This document shows positions 57,040 through 64,000 of a DNA stretch of 64,000 bases, piece by piece. The notes under the pieces were generated by a model. That model had not been told where the DNA came from. It was given only the letters and a program-made list of their open reading frames with translations, and did no database searches. The position numbers and the translations under genes were made by a program. Each line of letters starts with the position of its first letter. Positions within the stretch are counted from its first letter, which is position 1. The stretch spans positions 4,092,001 to 4,156,000 of the forward strand of contig OY970371.1 in NCBI GenBank assembly GCA_963718695.1, given 5' to 3'. Source of the DNA: Manganitrophus sp963718695. GTDB lineage: Bacteria > Nitrospirota > Nitrospiria > SBBL01 > Manganitrophaceae.

Positions 57040-57840
57040 GAGACAAACGGATCACCCTCGGCCTGATTCTCCTGGCGCTCTTCCTCATCGCCGCTCTGTT
57101 TGCGCCGCTTCTCGCCCCCTACGATCCGTTCGATCAACAGTTGAAAGAGGGGCTCGCGCCCCCTTCCGCCGAGCACCCGCTGGGGCAGGATAAGCTGGGA
57201 CGGGATCTCCTCAGCCGGATTCTTTACGGCGCGCAGATCTCCCTCTGGGTCGGATTGACGACGGTGACGATCTCTCTGGCGATCGGCTGTTCTGGTCGGG
57301 GCGCTGGCCGGTTTCTTCGGCGGCTGGCTTGATGAGTTATTGATGCGGCTGGTCGATGTTTTCCTCGCCTTTCCCGGCATTCTTTTGGCGATCGCCCTGG
57401 CGGCGGTGTTGGGGCCGAGTCTTCGGAATGTGATCATTGCGCTCTCGGTGATGGGATGGGTCGGCTATGCGCGATTGGTCCGGGGGCAGATCTTGGTGGT
57501 CCGCGAGTTGGACTACGTTGCCGCGGCGCGGGCGCTCGGGGCAAGACCGCTTCGGATCATCACCCGCCATCTTTTTCCCAATATCGCGGCCCCCATTATC
57601 GTCGAAGCGACATTCGGGATCGCCGGGGCGATCGTGACCGAGGCGAGTCTTTCGTTTTTAGGGCTCGGCGTGACACCGCCGACGCCAAGCTGGGGGGCGA
57701 TGTTGAGCGACGGCCGCTCTTTTCTCCTGCTCGCCCCGCACCTGACGGCCATTCCGGGAGTGGCGATCATGTCGGCGGTGATGGCGCTGAACCTATTGGG
57801 GGATGCCCTGCGGGATCGGATGGATGTCAAAAGCCGATGA
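57036..57840 (+). pseudogene. DppC-type permease gene with one-base frameshift
   Basis: The ATG at 57036 overlaps the DppB stop (ATGA). The first frame reads MRDKRITLGLILLALFLIAA up to QISLWVGLTTVTISLAIG and then loses the frame near 57288 because of one extra base; correcting it gives VLVGALAGFFGGWLDELLMR and continues into LVDVFLAFPGILLAIALAAV, the EAA loop LDYVAAARALGARPLRIITR and the end at 57840. All family segments are present, so the lesion is a single insertion. It may be a real mutation or a base-calling error, as for murU. Confidence 0.85.
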
Positions 57841-57910
57841 GGGAGGGGGTGACGGATCGCGTCCGCCCGGAGGGCGCCATCAATGGCGCCCTGCAAAAGA
57901 TCAAATACCG

Positions 57911-58270
57911 TTATATGACGTCGATCGATTCGGCGGTTTGACTTTTATGATCCGCGAGGGATCTCACCCGAACCTTATCTCCTGGCCGCAACTCGCTGAA
58001 GGTCGCCGGCCGGCCCTGGATCATAATCTCGGTCCGCGCGGTGATCTTGATCTCGATGGATCGGCTGAAGATTCCAGGGACAATGCGGATTCGCTTGGTT
58101 GCGGGATCGATCTTGACGATCTTCCCCCGTTCTTCCTTTAGCTCTTTCCGCCTTGGCAACTTCGCCACCGACGGCTCTGTCCCTTCGACCGGGAACCCGG
58201 TCGCCGGGAAAAAGGGGAGGATTGTCATCATCGCGAGCATCACCGCAATGTAGAACAAACGGAGGGCCAT
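57911..58270 (-). CDS. Small exported protein, paralogue of 58445-58807
   Basis: The 119-residue product has a signal peptide (MALRLFYIAVMLAMMTILPF) and a mature part with RGKIVKIDPATKRIRIVPGI then TARTEIMIQGRPATFSELRPGDKVRV-like strands. The pattern GKIV-DP-K-IRI-PGI, T-I-I-G and LR-GD-V-VR is repeated in the neighbouring gene, so the pair arose by duplication. The fold looks like a small beta domain in the periplasm. Function unknown. Confidence 0.65.
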   Translation of the reverse strand: MALRLFYIAVMLAMMTILPFFPATGFPVEGTEPSVAKLPRRKELKEERGKIVKIDPATKRIRIVPGIFSRSIEIKITARTEIMIQGRPATFSELRPGDKVRVRSLADHKSQTAESIDVI

Positions 58271-58396
58271 CGTCTTTCCTCAGTGAGGCTGTTTAGTGTG
58301 ATTGTAGCGAAACCAAGGGGTGTAATCAAGCGCCCGTCGATTCGACCAGAACAGCCGTTGGGGTGAAAGAGAGATGGCGCTTGGAGTCGTGGATTC

Positions 58397-58432
58397 AAAA
58401 AAATGGCCGGGGCGTACACGCCCCGGCCATTT
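58397..58432 (-). terminator. Strong terminator after the 58445-58807 gene
   Basis: AAATGGCCGGGGCGT (58401-58415) and ACGCCCCGGCCATTT (58418-58432) pair perfectly around a 2-base loop. On the minus strand the stem is followed by ATTTTTTT, a good T-run. Confidence 0.9.
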
Positions 58433-58444
58433 GAAAGCCCGCTT

Positions 58445-58807
58445 CTAGCCGGTCACCTCGATATACTCTGCAACCCGCTCTTCACGCTCATTCTCGGCAT
58501 ATCTGACCGTGACTTCATCTCCCTCCCGAAGACCCTGGAGGTTCCCCGATTGTCCTTTGATAACGATCTTGGTCTGATCGGTCACCATCAGATCTTTCTC
58601 CGCACCGAGAATTCCCGGCTCGATCCGGATGATCTTTTTCTGCGGATCGACGGCAACGATCTTACCATCGACCGCTTCCAGCGTTTGTTCCTCTGCGGTA
58701 TTGGCTGCTTGAACGATACCGGTTGAGGAAACCCCGAGGATCTGGAAGAAAGAGAAAAACGCCAACATCCCGGAGAGTAGCGAAATGTAAAGTTTCTTCG
58801 AAGTCAT
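58445..58807 (-). CDS. Small exported protein, paralogue of 57911-58270
   Basis: The 120-residue product has a signal peptide (KLYISLLSGMLAFFSFFQI, cleavage near VQA-AN) and the mature motif DGKIVAVDPQKKIIRIEPGI followed by TDQTKIVIKGQSGNLQGLRE and GDEVTVRYAENER. It matches its neighbour across most of the mature part. AAGGAGG lies before the ATG. A strong terminator follows it directly, so the two paralogues are transcribed separately. Confidence 0.75.
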   Translation of the reverse strand: MTSKKLYISLLSGMLAFFSFFQILGVSSTGIVQAANTAEEQTLEAVDGKIVAVDPQKKIIRIEPGILGAEKDLMVTDQTKIVIKGQSGNLQGLREGDEVTVRYAENEREERVAEYIEVTG

Positions 58808-58864
58808 GTTGCACCTCCTTGTTTATAGATTAATTGTATAAAAAAGGAGGCGCCTCGATCAAGA

Positions 58865-59242
58865 TCACGCCATTTCAAGAAGCACCAGACGATTGCCGTC
58901 CGGATCATGTAGCAAGGCGAAATCGGCGCCGCCGGGGGCGGTCTCGATCTTACTGCAGGGGACCCGTTTTCGTTTGAGGTCGGCCACCACCTTCTTGATG
59001 TCTTTGACCCGGAGCATGATCCCCCAGCCGCCGTCGGCCATTCGCTTGGCCGCTTTCGGCTTCTTTCCCTTCTCATCTTCGATCGAATGGAGGCCGAGGA
59101 CCGTTCCTCCCGGCAGGGTCAATTCGACATAGTAGGGGCGGTTGATCGACGGCTTGAGGCCGAGTTTTGTATAGAAGGCGACCGATTTCTTCATGTCGCG
59201 GACACCCGCCATGACCCAGGAGTCGGAAATAATTTTTGGCAT
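58865..59242 (-). CDS. VOC-superfamily (glyoxalase/bleomycin resistance-like) protein
   Basis: The 125-residue product has the two beta-alpha-beta-beta-beta units of the vicinal oxygen chelate fold: VMAGVRDMKKSVAFYTKLGL and GIMLRVKDIKKVVADLKRKR with the ending FALLHDPDGNRLVLLEMA. It would bind a metal or a hydrophobic ligand as a dimer; substrate unknown. It is 26 bases from the ACT-domain gene on the same strand. Confidence 0.85.
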   Translation of the reverse strand: MPKIISDSWVMAGVRDMKKSVAFYTKLGLKPSINRPYYVELTLPGGTVLGLHSIEDEKGKKPKAAKRMADGGWGIMLRVKDIKKVVADLKRKRVPCSKIETAPGGADFALLHDPDGNRLVLLEMA

Positions 59243-59268
59243 TTTATCTTTCCCTTATCTGAAGAAGG

Positions 59269-59673
59269 TTACCATCCCTTGAGGACTTTTCGAAGTTTCT
59301 CCACATCTTGCTCATCGCACCAGACATAAGCGGAGTAGCGCTCCTCGAATCCCATCGCGTCGACGGCGTGAAGATTGATTCCCTCCTGCGCGATCCGGTC
59401 GAGGGTATCGGCGAGGGCCCCGGCGCGGTCTTCCCCCGTCAGGTGGAAGCAGCTTCCCTCGCGGATACTCCAGCCGGCCTCTCTCGCGACTTTTCTGAAG
59501 GCATGCGGGTCGCGGGGGATCGCGATAATCTCCGCATTGCCGCGGCCGGTCCCGAAACACCAGACCCCCGCCAGGTTGATCTCATGTTCCGACATCGCCT
59601 TTGAAAATCGTGCGAGCTGGCCCGGACGGTCTTCCGTTGCAATTAAATAGTAGGTTGCCCGTGTTATATCCAT
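59269..59673 (-). CDS. Double ACT-domain protein
   Basis: The 134-residue product has two ACT-like halves: YYLIATEDRPGQLARFSKAM with AEIIAIPRDPHAF, and CFHLTGEDRAGALADTLDRI with the following strand VDAMGFEERYSAYVWCDEQD. ACT domains bind amino acids or nucleotides to regulate enzymes. It has no enzyme domain of its own and probably acts as a free-standing regulator or ligand-binding protein. It is transcribed away from treZ. Confidence 0.8.
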   Translation of the reverse strand: MDITRATYYLIATEDRPGQLARFSKAMSEHEINLAGVWCFGTGRGNAEIIAIPRDPHAFRKVAREAGWSIREGSCFHLTGEDRAGALADTLDRIAQEGINLHAVDAMGFEERYSAYVWCDEQDVEKLRKVLKGW

Positions 59674-59828
59674 TTTGGACTCCCATCGGTGGTTGAGTAA
59701 GGCGATCGATTGAGATAGACCGCAATCGGATGAAAAAAGCCGTCGCTAAGATAGCGAAATTTCATAAAAAAGGCAAGATGAGCGCAAGCGTTGTCAAGCC
59801 AAATACAAACCGCTTGTTTTCCTCTTCC

Positions 59829-59858
59829 TTGAAACGCTTCGACCCAAACCTCTATAAT
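59829..59858 (+). promoter_or_regulatory. Promoter of treZ
   Basis: TTGAAA (59829-59834) and a perfect TATAAT (59853-59858) with an 18-base spacer, 38 bases before the start codon. Confidence 0.75.
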
Positions 59859-59896
59859 TCCAATAGGGGGGAGCTATCGTTCACGATTGGGGGCGT

Positions 59897-61771
59897 ATGA
59901 TGGCGCAGGGCCAGATCAATTGGAGGTTAGGATTGGGGGCGGAGGTTCAGGAGGCCGGGGTTCGGTTTCGTGTATGGGCCCCGAAGCATCGCCGCCTGGA
60001 GGTGGTCATTGAGGGCAGAGAAGGAGAGGCGTTTCCCTTAGAGCCGGAAGAGGGAGGATATTACTCCGGAACCGTTCCGGGGGTCGGCGCGGGGGACCGT
60101 TATCGCTACCACTTTGAGGACGCGGGCTGCTATCCCGATCCCTGCTCCCGTTTTCAGCCAGAAGGTCCGCATGGGCCGTCGATGGTCGTCGATCCGGGAG
60201 CATACGGTTGGGAGGATGAGGGGTGGCAGGGTGTTTCCCTCTCCGGACAGGTGATGTATGAGATGCATGTCGGCGCCTTTACCCCCGAGGGGACCTTTGA
60301 CGCGGCCGCGCGTCAAATCGAAGAACTCCGGCGGATCGGAATCACAATGGTCGAGCTGATGCCGGTGGCCGAATTCCCCGGCCGCTGGAATTGGGGGTAC
60401 GATGGGGTCGATCTCTACGCCCCTTCTCATCTGTATGGCGACCCCGAGGGGCTCAAGCGCTTCGTCGATGCCGCCCATCAGCAGGGGATGGCGGTGATCC
60501 TCAACGTCGTCTACAACCATGTGGGGCCCGACGGCAATTATTTCAAAGCGTTCAGCGACGATTATTTTACCGATCGTTATCAGAACGAGTGGGGAGAGCC
60601 GATCAACTTCGACGGCCCAGGATCGAAGGAAGTCCGCGAGTTCTTCATCCGGAATGCCTGCTACTGGATGGCCGAGTTCCATCTCGACGGCCTGCGGCTC
60701 GATGCGACACAGCAGATCTTCGACGCCGGCCCGACGCATCTCTTGGCGGAGCTGTCGCGCCGCGCCCGCGAGGCCGCCCGGCCGCGGGAGATCGTTCTGA
60801 TCGGGGAGAACGAGTGCCAGCAGGCCATAATGCTGGCGCCGGTGGAGAAGGGAGGGTACGGTCTCGACGCCCTCTGGAACGATGATTTTCATCATTCGGC
60901 CCGGGTGGCGCTGACCGGGCGGCGGGAGGCCTACTACACCGATTATCGCGGGGAGGCGCAAGAGTTCGTCTCGGCAGCGAAGCGCGGGTTTCTCTACCAG
61001 GGGCAACACTACCTTTGGCAGAACAAGCCGCGGGGATCGCGAGTGAAAGCGGAGCCGGCCGGCGCCTTCGTCCACTACCTCCAGAACCACGATCAGGTGG
61101 CGAATCACGTCCGGGGAGAGAGGCTGCATGCGCTGGCGAGCCCGAGTCGGATCCGGGCGATGACGGCACTTCTTCTCTTAACCCCGGAGACGCCGTTGCT
61201 TTTTATGGGGCAGGAGTTCGGCGCGTCGAGCCCGTTTCTCTTCTTCGCCGATCATACCGACACGCTTGCGCCGTTGGTCCACAAAGGAAGGAAGGAATTC
61301 CTCGCGCAATTCCCGAGTTATGCGACCCCAGAAGCACAAGAACAGATTCCAGATCCGCGCGCGGAGGAAACTTTCCTGAAAACGAAGCTCGATTTTTCCG
61401 AGCGGGAGAAACATGCTGAGATTTATCGCCTCCATCGAGACCTTCTCTCATTACGCCGGGAGGACCCGATTCTTGCTTTGCAATTGCGGGAGGAAATCGA
61501 CGGCGCGGTGTTGGGACCGCAGTCTTTCGTCCTGCGATTCTTCGGGAGCGAGGAAGATGATCGCCTGCTGATTGTGAATCTGGGGCCGGATCTTGATCTG
61601 CGGCCGGCCCCGGAACCGCTCTTGGCGCCGATCACGCCGGCCGGATGGCGGCTGGTCTGGTCGAGCGACGATCCGCGCTATGGGGGCCCGGGGGCCGTTC
61701 ATCCCTGCGGCCCGGACGGCTGGCGGCTTCCCGGAGGCTCGGCGGTTTTTCTCTCGGCCGTTCCGGTTTAA
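59897..61771 (+). CDS. treZ: Malto-oligosyltrehalose trehalohydrolase
   Basis: The 624-residue GH13 enzyme has an N-terminal beta domain (about 1-110, GVRFRVWAPKHRRLEVVIEG), the barrel with conserved regions NVVYNHVGPDGNY, HLDGLRLDATQQIF (nucleophile Asp269), VLIGENE (acid/base Glu304) and LQNHDQVANH (Asp399), and a C-terminal beta domain. It cuts trehalose from the end of maltooligosyl-trehalose in the cytoplasm. The usual partner TreY is not in the window; the downstream debranching gene would supply linear glucan. Two adjacent ATG codons are available at 59897 and 59900. Confidence 0.93.
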   Translation: MMAQGQINWRLGLGAEVQEAGVRFRVWAPKHRRLEVVIEGREGEAFPLEPEEGGYYSGTVPGVGAGDRYRYHFEDAGCYPDPCSRFQPEGPHGPSMVVDPGAYGWEDEGWQGVSLSGQVMYEMHVGAFTPEGTFDAAARQIEELRRIGITMVELMPVAEFPGRWNWGYDGVDLYAPSHLYGDPEGLKRFVDAAHQQGMAVILNVVYNHVGPDGNYFKAFSDDYFTDRYQNEWGEPINFDGPGSKEVREFFIRNACYWMAEFHLDGLRLDATQQIFDAGPTHLLAELSRRAREAARPREIVLIGENECQQAIMLAPVEKGGYGLDALWNDDFHHSARVALTGRREAYYTDYRGEAQEFVSAAKRGFLYQGQHYLWQNKPRGSRVKAEPAGAFVHYLQNHDQVANHVRGERLHALASPSRIRAMTALLLLTPETPLLFMGQEFGASSPFLFFADHTDTLAPLVHKGRKEFLAQFPSYATPEAQEQIPDPRAEETFLKTKLDFSEREKHAEIYRLHRDLLSLRREDPILALQLREEIDGAVLGPQSFVLRFFGSEEDDRLLIVNLGPDLDLRPAPEPLLAPITPAGWRLVWSSDDPRYGGPGAVHPCGPDGWRLPGGSAVFLSAVPV

Positions 61772-61785
61772 CGCCTGTTGGTTAC

Positions 61786-61821
61786 GTCGTCATTCCCGAT
61801 GAAACATTCGGGAATGACGAC
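61786..61821. repeat. Perfect hairpin with GTCATTCCCG core
   Basis: GTCGTCATTCCCGA (61786-61799) pairs perfectly with TCGGGAATGACGAC (61808-61821) around TGAAACAT. It lies between treZ and the next gene. No T-run follows directly, and it belongs to the same core type as 14414-14477. Confidence 0.75.
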
Positions 61822-61859
61822 AAAGGGATCTTTAAAAAAACCTGCTACGGAAGCAACCG

Positions 61860-63902
61860 ATGAATGAGCCGATCCTGACCTTTCCATGGAATCGAGAGCA
61901 AGATCCGGAATTTCTCCGGACGCGTGAATGGCTGGTGACCAACGGCTTGGGCGGCTATGCTTCCGGCACGCTTCTGAATATTCCAACTCGCCGCTACCAT
62001 GCGCATTTCATTCCGAACCTCCCGCGGCGGGGAAGGACCGTTCTGCTTCCGCGGCTCGATGAGGAGGTCTGCTTTCACGACCGAAGGGTCCTGTTGGGCG
62101 GGGCGGAGTTGTCCGATGGGACGCTGGAGGGGGAAAACCATTCGTACCTGCAAGCGTTCCGGCTGGAATGGATGGTCCCGACCTGGCGATTCGATCTCGG
62201 CGATTGCCTCCTCGAAAAGCGGATCATCATGCCGTACGGCCAGAACACCGCCTATATCGTGTACCGTCTGGAAGGGACGCAGCCGATCCGGATGAACCTC
62301 CGTCCCTATGTGACCTTTCGCGGCCATGACGGACCGTTGCGGGACGATCTGAAGTGGCCGATCCCGGTGAGGGTCTATCAGGGGTGCTGCGAATTTAATT
62401 TGGTGGAAGAGGCCCCGAGCTTGAAGCTTTGCCTGCGGCCCAGTGGACGGGCCTTTACCTTCGATGAAAAGAGCGGCGGGCCGCTCCTCTACCGGACGGA
62501 GCGGGACCGGGGACACGATCATCTGGCGGAGCTCCACAGCCCCGGTTACTTCACCCTGGAGCTCTCGCCGGGGGAGCCGGTGGCGCTGGTCGCCAGCACC
62601 GAACCGTGGGAATTGCTCGATCTGGCCCCGGCCGCGATCTTCGAAGCGGAGCGGTGCCGTCACGAGAAGATGTTATCGCTCGCGCCGCCGGCGGCGCGCA
62701 CTGGACTGATGGCGCAGCTCGTTCTCGCGGCCGATCAGTTCATCGTTCTTCCCGGAAGCCGCCTCGAAGAACGCGCCCTGGCGCGGGCCTCGGGAGACCA
62801 GGTGCGGACGGTCATCGCCGGGTATCACTGGTTCACCGACTGGGGTCGCGACACGATGATCAGTCTGGAGGGACTCACCCTCTGCACCGGGCGCCACCGG
62901 GAGGCGGGGGCGATCCTCCGGACCTTCTCGCATTATCTGAAAGACGGTCTGCTGCCGAATCTTTTCCCGGAAGGGAAGCGGACCGCACTCTATCATACGG
63001 TCGATGCGACCTTCTGGTATTTTCACGCCATCGATCGTTATCAGCGGGTGACGGGAGACCAAGAGACGCTCCGTGCGCTTTTCCCGGCGCTCAAGTCGGT
63101 GATCGAGCATCACCTCAAGGGGACGCACTTCGGGATCGGCGTCGATCCGAACGATGGATTGATTCGACAGGGATCGCCGGGACTGCAGCTCACCTGGATG
63201 GACGCGAAGGTCGGCGATTGGGTGGTGACCCCGCGCCGCGGCAAGCCGGTCGAGATCCAGGCGCTCTGGTACAACGCCCTGCGGCTGATGGCGCTTTGGG
63301 CGGGCGAGATGGGGGAGCCGTCGCAGGAATATACCGATCTGGCCGATCGGGCCTATCAATCTTTTAACCATCGGTTTTGGTATGCGCCCGGCCGGCACTT
63401 GTATGATGTGATCGACGGGGAGAACGGGGATGATCCCACCCTTCGCCCGAATCAGATTTTCGCCGTCTCGCTCCGGTTTCCGGTCTTGGTGAAAGAGCGC
63501 TGGCAGGCGGTCATCGATATCGTTTCCGAGCGGCTCCTCACCCCGGTCGGACTGCGAACCCTCGATCCGGCCCATAAAGATTACCAGCCCCGCTATTTCG
63601 GCGACCTTCGGGCGCGGGACGCCGCCTACCATCAGGGAACGGTCTGGGCCTGGCTGATCGGTCCGTTCTTCGATGCCTGGCGAAGGGTCTACGGCCACGG
63701 ACCACGGGCGGAGGCGCTGCTAAAAGCGTTCGAGGCCCACCTCTACGACAACGGCGTCGGGACGATCAGCGAGATCTTCGACGCCGAGCCGCCCCATACC
63801 GGCCGCGGCTGCATCGCCCAGGCCTGGAGTGTCGCGGAAGTGCTCCGCGCCATGATGGAGAGCAAGACGCCGACCGGCCTCCCGCCGCCGAAAGAGTCGT
63901 GA
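61860..63902 (+). CDS. Amylo-alpha-1,6-glucosidase-type glycogen debranching enzyme (GH133)
   Basis: The 680-residue product matches bacterial glycogen debranching enzymes: N-terminal beta domain starting REWLVTNGLGGYASGTLLNI with TRRYHA, and a C-terminal alpha/alpha barrel (GDE_C) with IAGYHWFTDWGRDTMISLEG, VDATFWYFHAIDRYQRVTGD and LTWMDAKVGDWVVTPRRGKP, ending RDAAYHQGTVWAWLIGPFFD with ISEIFDAEPPHTGRGCIAQA. It removes alpha-1,6 branches from glycogen. It follows treZ by 88 bases on the same strand, consistent with glycogen-to-trehalose flow. Confidence 0.9.
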   Translation: MNEPILTFPWNREQDPEFLRTREWLVTNGLGGYASGTLLNIPTRRYHAHFIPNLPRRGRTVLLPRLDEEVCFHDRRVLLGGAELSDGTLEGENHSYLQAFRLEWMVPTWRFDLGDCLLEKRIIMPYGQNTAYIVYRLEGTQPIRMNLRPYVTFRGHDGPLRDDLKWPIPVRVYQGCCEFNLVEEAPSLKLCLRPSGRAFTFDEKSGGPLLYRTERDRGHDHLAELHSPGYFTLELSPGEPVALVASTEPWELLDLAPAAIFEAERCRHEKMLSLAPPAARTGLMAQLVLAADQFIVLPGSRLEERALARASGDQVRTVIAGYHWFTDWGRDTMISLEGLTLCTGRHREAGAILRTFSHYLKDGLLPNLFPEGKRTALYHTVDATFWYFHAIDRYQRVTGDQETLRALFPALKSVIEHHLKGTHFGIGVDPNDGLIRQGSPGLQLTWMDAKVGDWVVTPRRGKPVEIQALWYNALRLMALWAGEMGEPSQEYTDLADRAYQSFNHRFWYAPGRHLYDVIDGENGDDPTLRPNQIFAVSLRFPVLVKERWQAVIDIVSERLLTPVGLRTLDPAHKDYQPRYFGDLRARDAAYHQGTVWAWLIGPFFDAWRRVYGHGPRAEALLKAFEAHLYDNGVGTISEIFDAEPPHTGRGCIAQAWSVAEVLRAMMESKTPTGLPPPKES

Positions 63903-63904
63903 GA

Positions 63905-63921
63905 ACGTCCCGCCGGGACGT
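63905..63921. repeat. Short palindrome ACGTCCC/GGGACGT
   Basis: ACGTCCC (63905-63911) and GGGACGT (63915-63921) surround GCC, followed by CTCT. A similar ACGTTCC/GGAACGT stem followed by CTCTT occurs at 6324-6338 right after the glutaredoxin gene. Confidence 0.5.
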
Positions 63922-63944
63922 CTCTACAGTGTCATCCGAATCGC

Positions 63945-64000
63945 CTACAAGTCCACCCGCTTAAACAACACCAGCGCCCGGCCCGGAAGAAGAAAAGCCT
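63945..64000 (-). CDS. 3' tip of a gene, possibly a glucan-acting enzyme (partial)
   Basis: On the minus strand one frame reads FLLPGRALVLFKRVDL to a TAG at 63945-63947. The ending LPGRALVLFKR resembles the last strand of GH13-type C-terminal domains, which would fit the neighbouring glycogen and trehalose genes, but 17 residues are too few for a firm call. It converges with the debranching gene; the start is outside the window. Confidence 0.4.
   Translation of the reverse strand, partial: AFLLPGRALVLFKRVDL

Noticed and set aside
56064..57332. 422-codon plus-strand frame over dppB
   Set aside because: Its first 320 codons are a proline/arginine-rich shadow of DppB; only the last part is real and belongs to the frameshifted DppC gene.
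12960..59803. GTTGTCAAGCCAAA occurring at the IS left end and again at 59790
   Set aside because: A 14-base match with no further similarity or IS remnant around the second site; not convincing as a mobile-element end.
1..64000. CRISPR arrays, rRNA genes and replication origin
   Set aside because: No regularly spaced repeats, rRNA segments or clustered DnaA boxes were seen on reading through the window.

Overview
The window is 64 kb of a GC-rich bacterial chromosome. It carries lipoproteins, an outer-membrane-type beta-barrel protein and a peptidoglycan-recycling gene pair, so the host is Gram-negative. The gene mix is environmental: TIGR01212 radical SAM protein, thioredoxin-like [2Fe-2S] ferredoxin, TreZ with a GH133-type debranching enzyme, DUF3386, many stress proteins. 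A Nitrospirota-like bacterium would fit, but that is inference from gene style; no rRNA or single-copy phylogenetic marker is present. The typical promoter visible is TTGACT-N17/18-TATACA (tRNA-Asn, gpx, sugE, dps and others).

Layout. 1-1.6 kb: end of an unknown gene, a hypothetical gene, a thiamine-binding-type protein and tRNA-Asn with promoter and terminator. 1.6-3.9 kb: an AT-rich foreign-looking segment with a broken REP-associated transposase and a TPR gene bracketed by two copies of a palindrome whose arms differ by compensatory changes. 4-15.9 kb: housekeeping and redox genes (PrxQ, BolA, monothiol glutaredoxin, SAM-hydrolase family, radical SAM, ABC-2 exporter, Hsp20, GPx), interrupted by an intact ISNCY-type insertion sequence. 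16-20.8 kb: acyl-CoA dehydrogenase, a HAD phosphatase fused to a HerA-like ATPase, a SugE transporter, a truncated nuclease and an NmrA-type reductase. 20.8-22.2 kb: AT-rich stretch with a toxin-antitoxin pair. 22.2-37.1 kb: an almost entirely minus-strand stress region (sigma-54 activator, two cation/proton antiporters, universal stress protein, FrnE-like DsbA protein, PEBP, transglutaminase, AlkC-like glycosylase, a nucleotidyltransferase pair, Dps, DUF2267, Kelch).

37.3-47.8 kb: plus-strand SDR, ferredoxin, YihY, MsbA-like exporter, MscS and a sugar ABC importer whose ATPase gene is cut off from its permeases by an IS1595-type element. 48-54.5 kb: a hybrid histidine kinase and small hypothetical genes, several of them exported. 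53.4-55.7 kb: an AmgK-MurU peptidoglycan recycling operon in which murU carries a one-base frameshift. 56-57.8 kb: Dpp-type permease pair, the second also frameshifted. 57.9-64 kb: two paralogous small exported proteins, a VOC protein, a double-ACT protein, then treZ and a glycogen-debranching gene under a strong promoter, ending in the 3' tip of another, probably carbohydrate-active, gene.

The signals most worth following are the covarying palindrome pair around the TPR gene, an approximately 72-bp element shared by two stress-gene promoters 7 kb apart, a second promoter shared by the NmrA gene and the sigma-54 activator, a 28-bp perfect palindrome, the HAD/HerA fusion, and two single-base frameshifts in otherwise intact genes.
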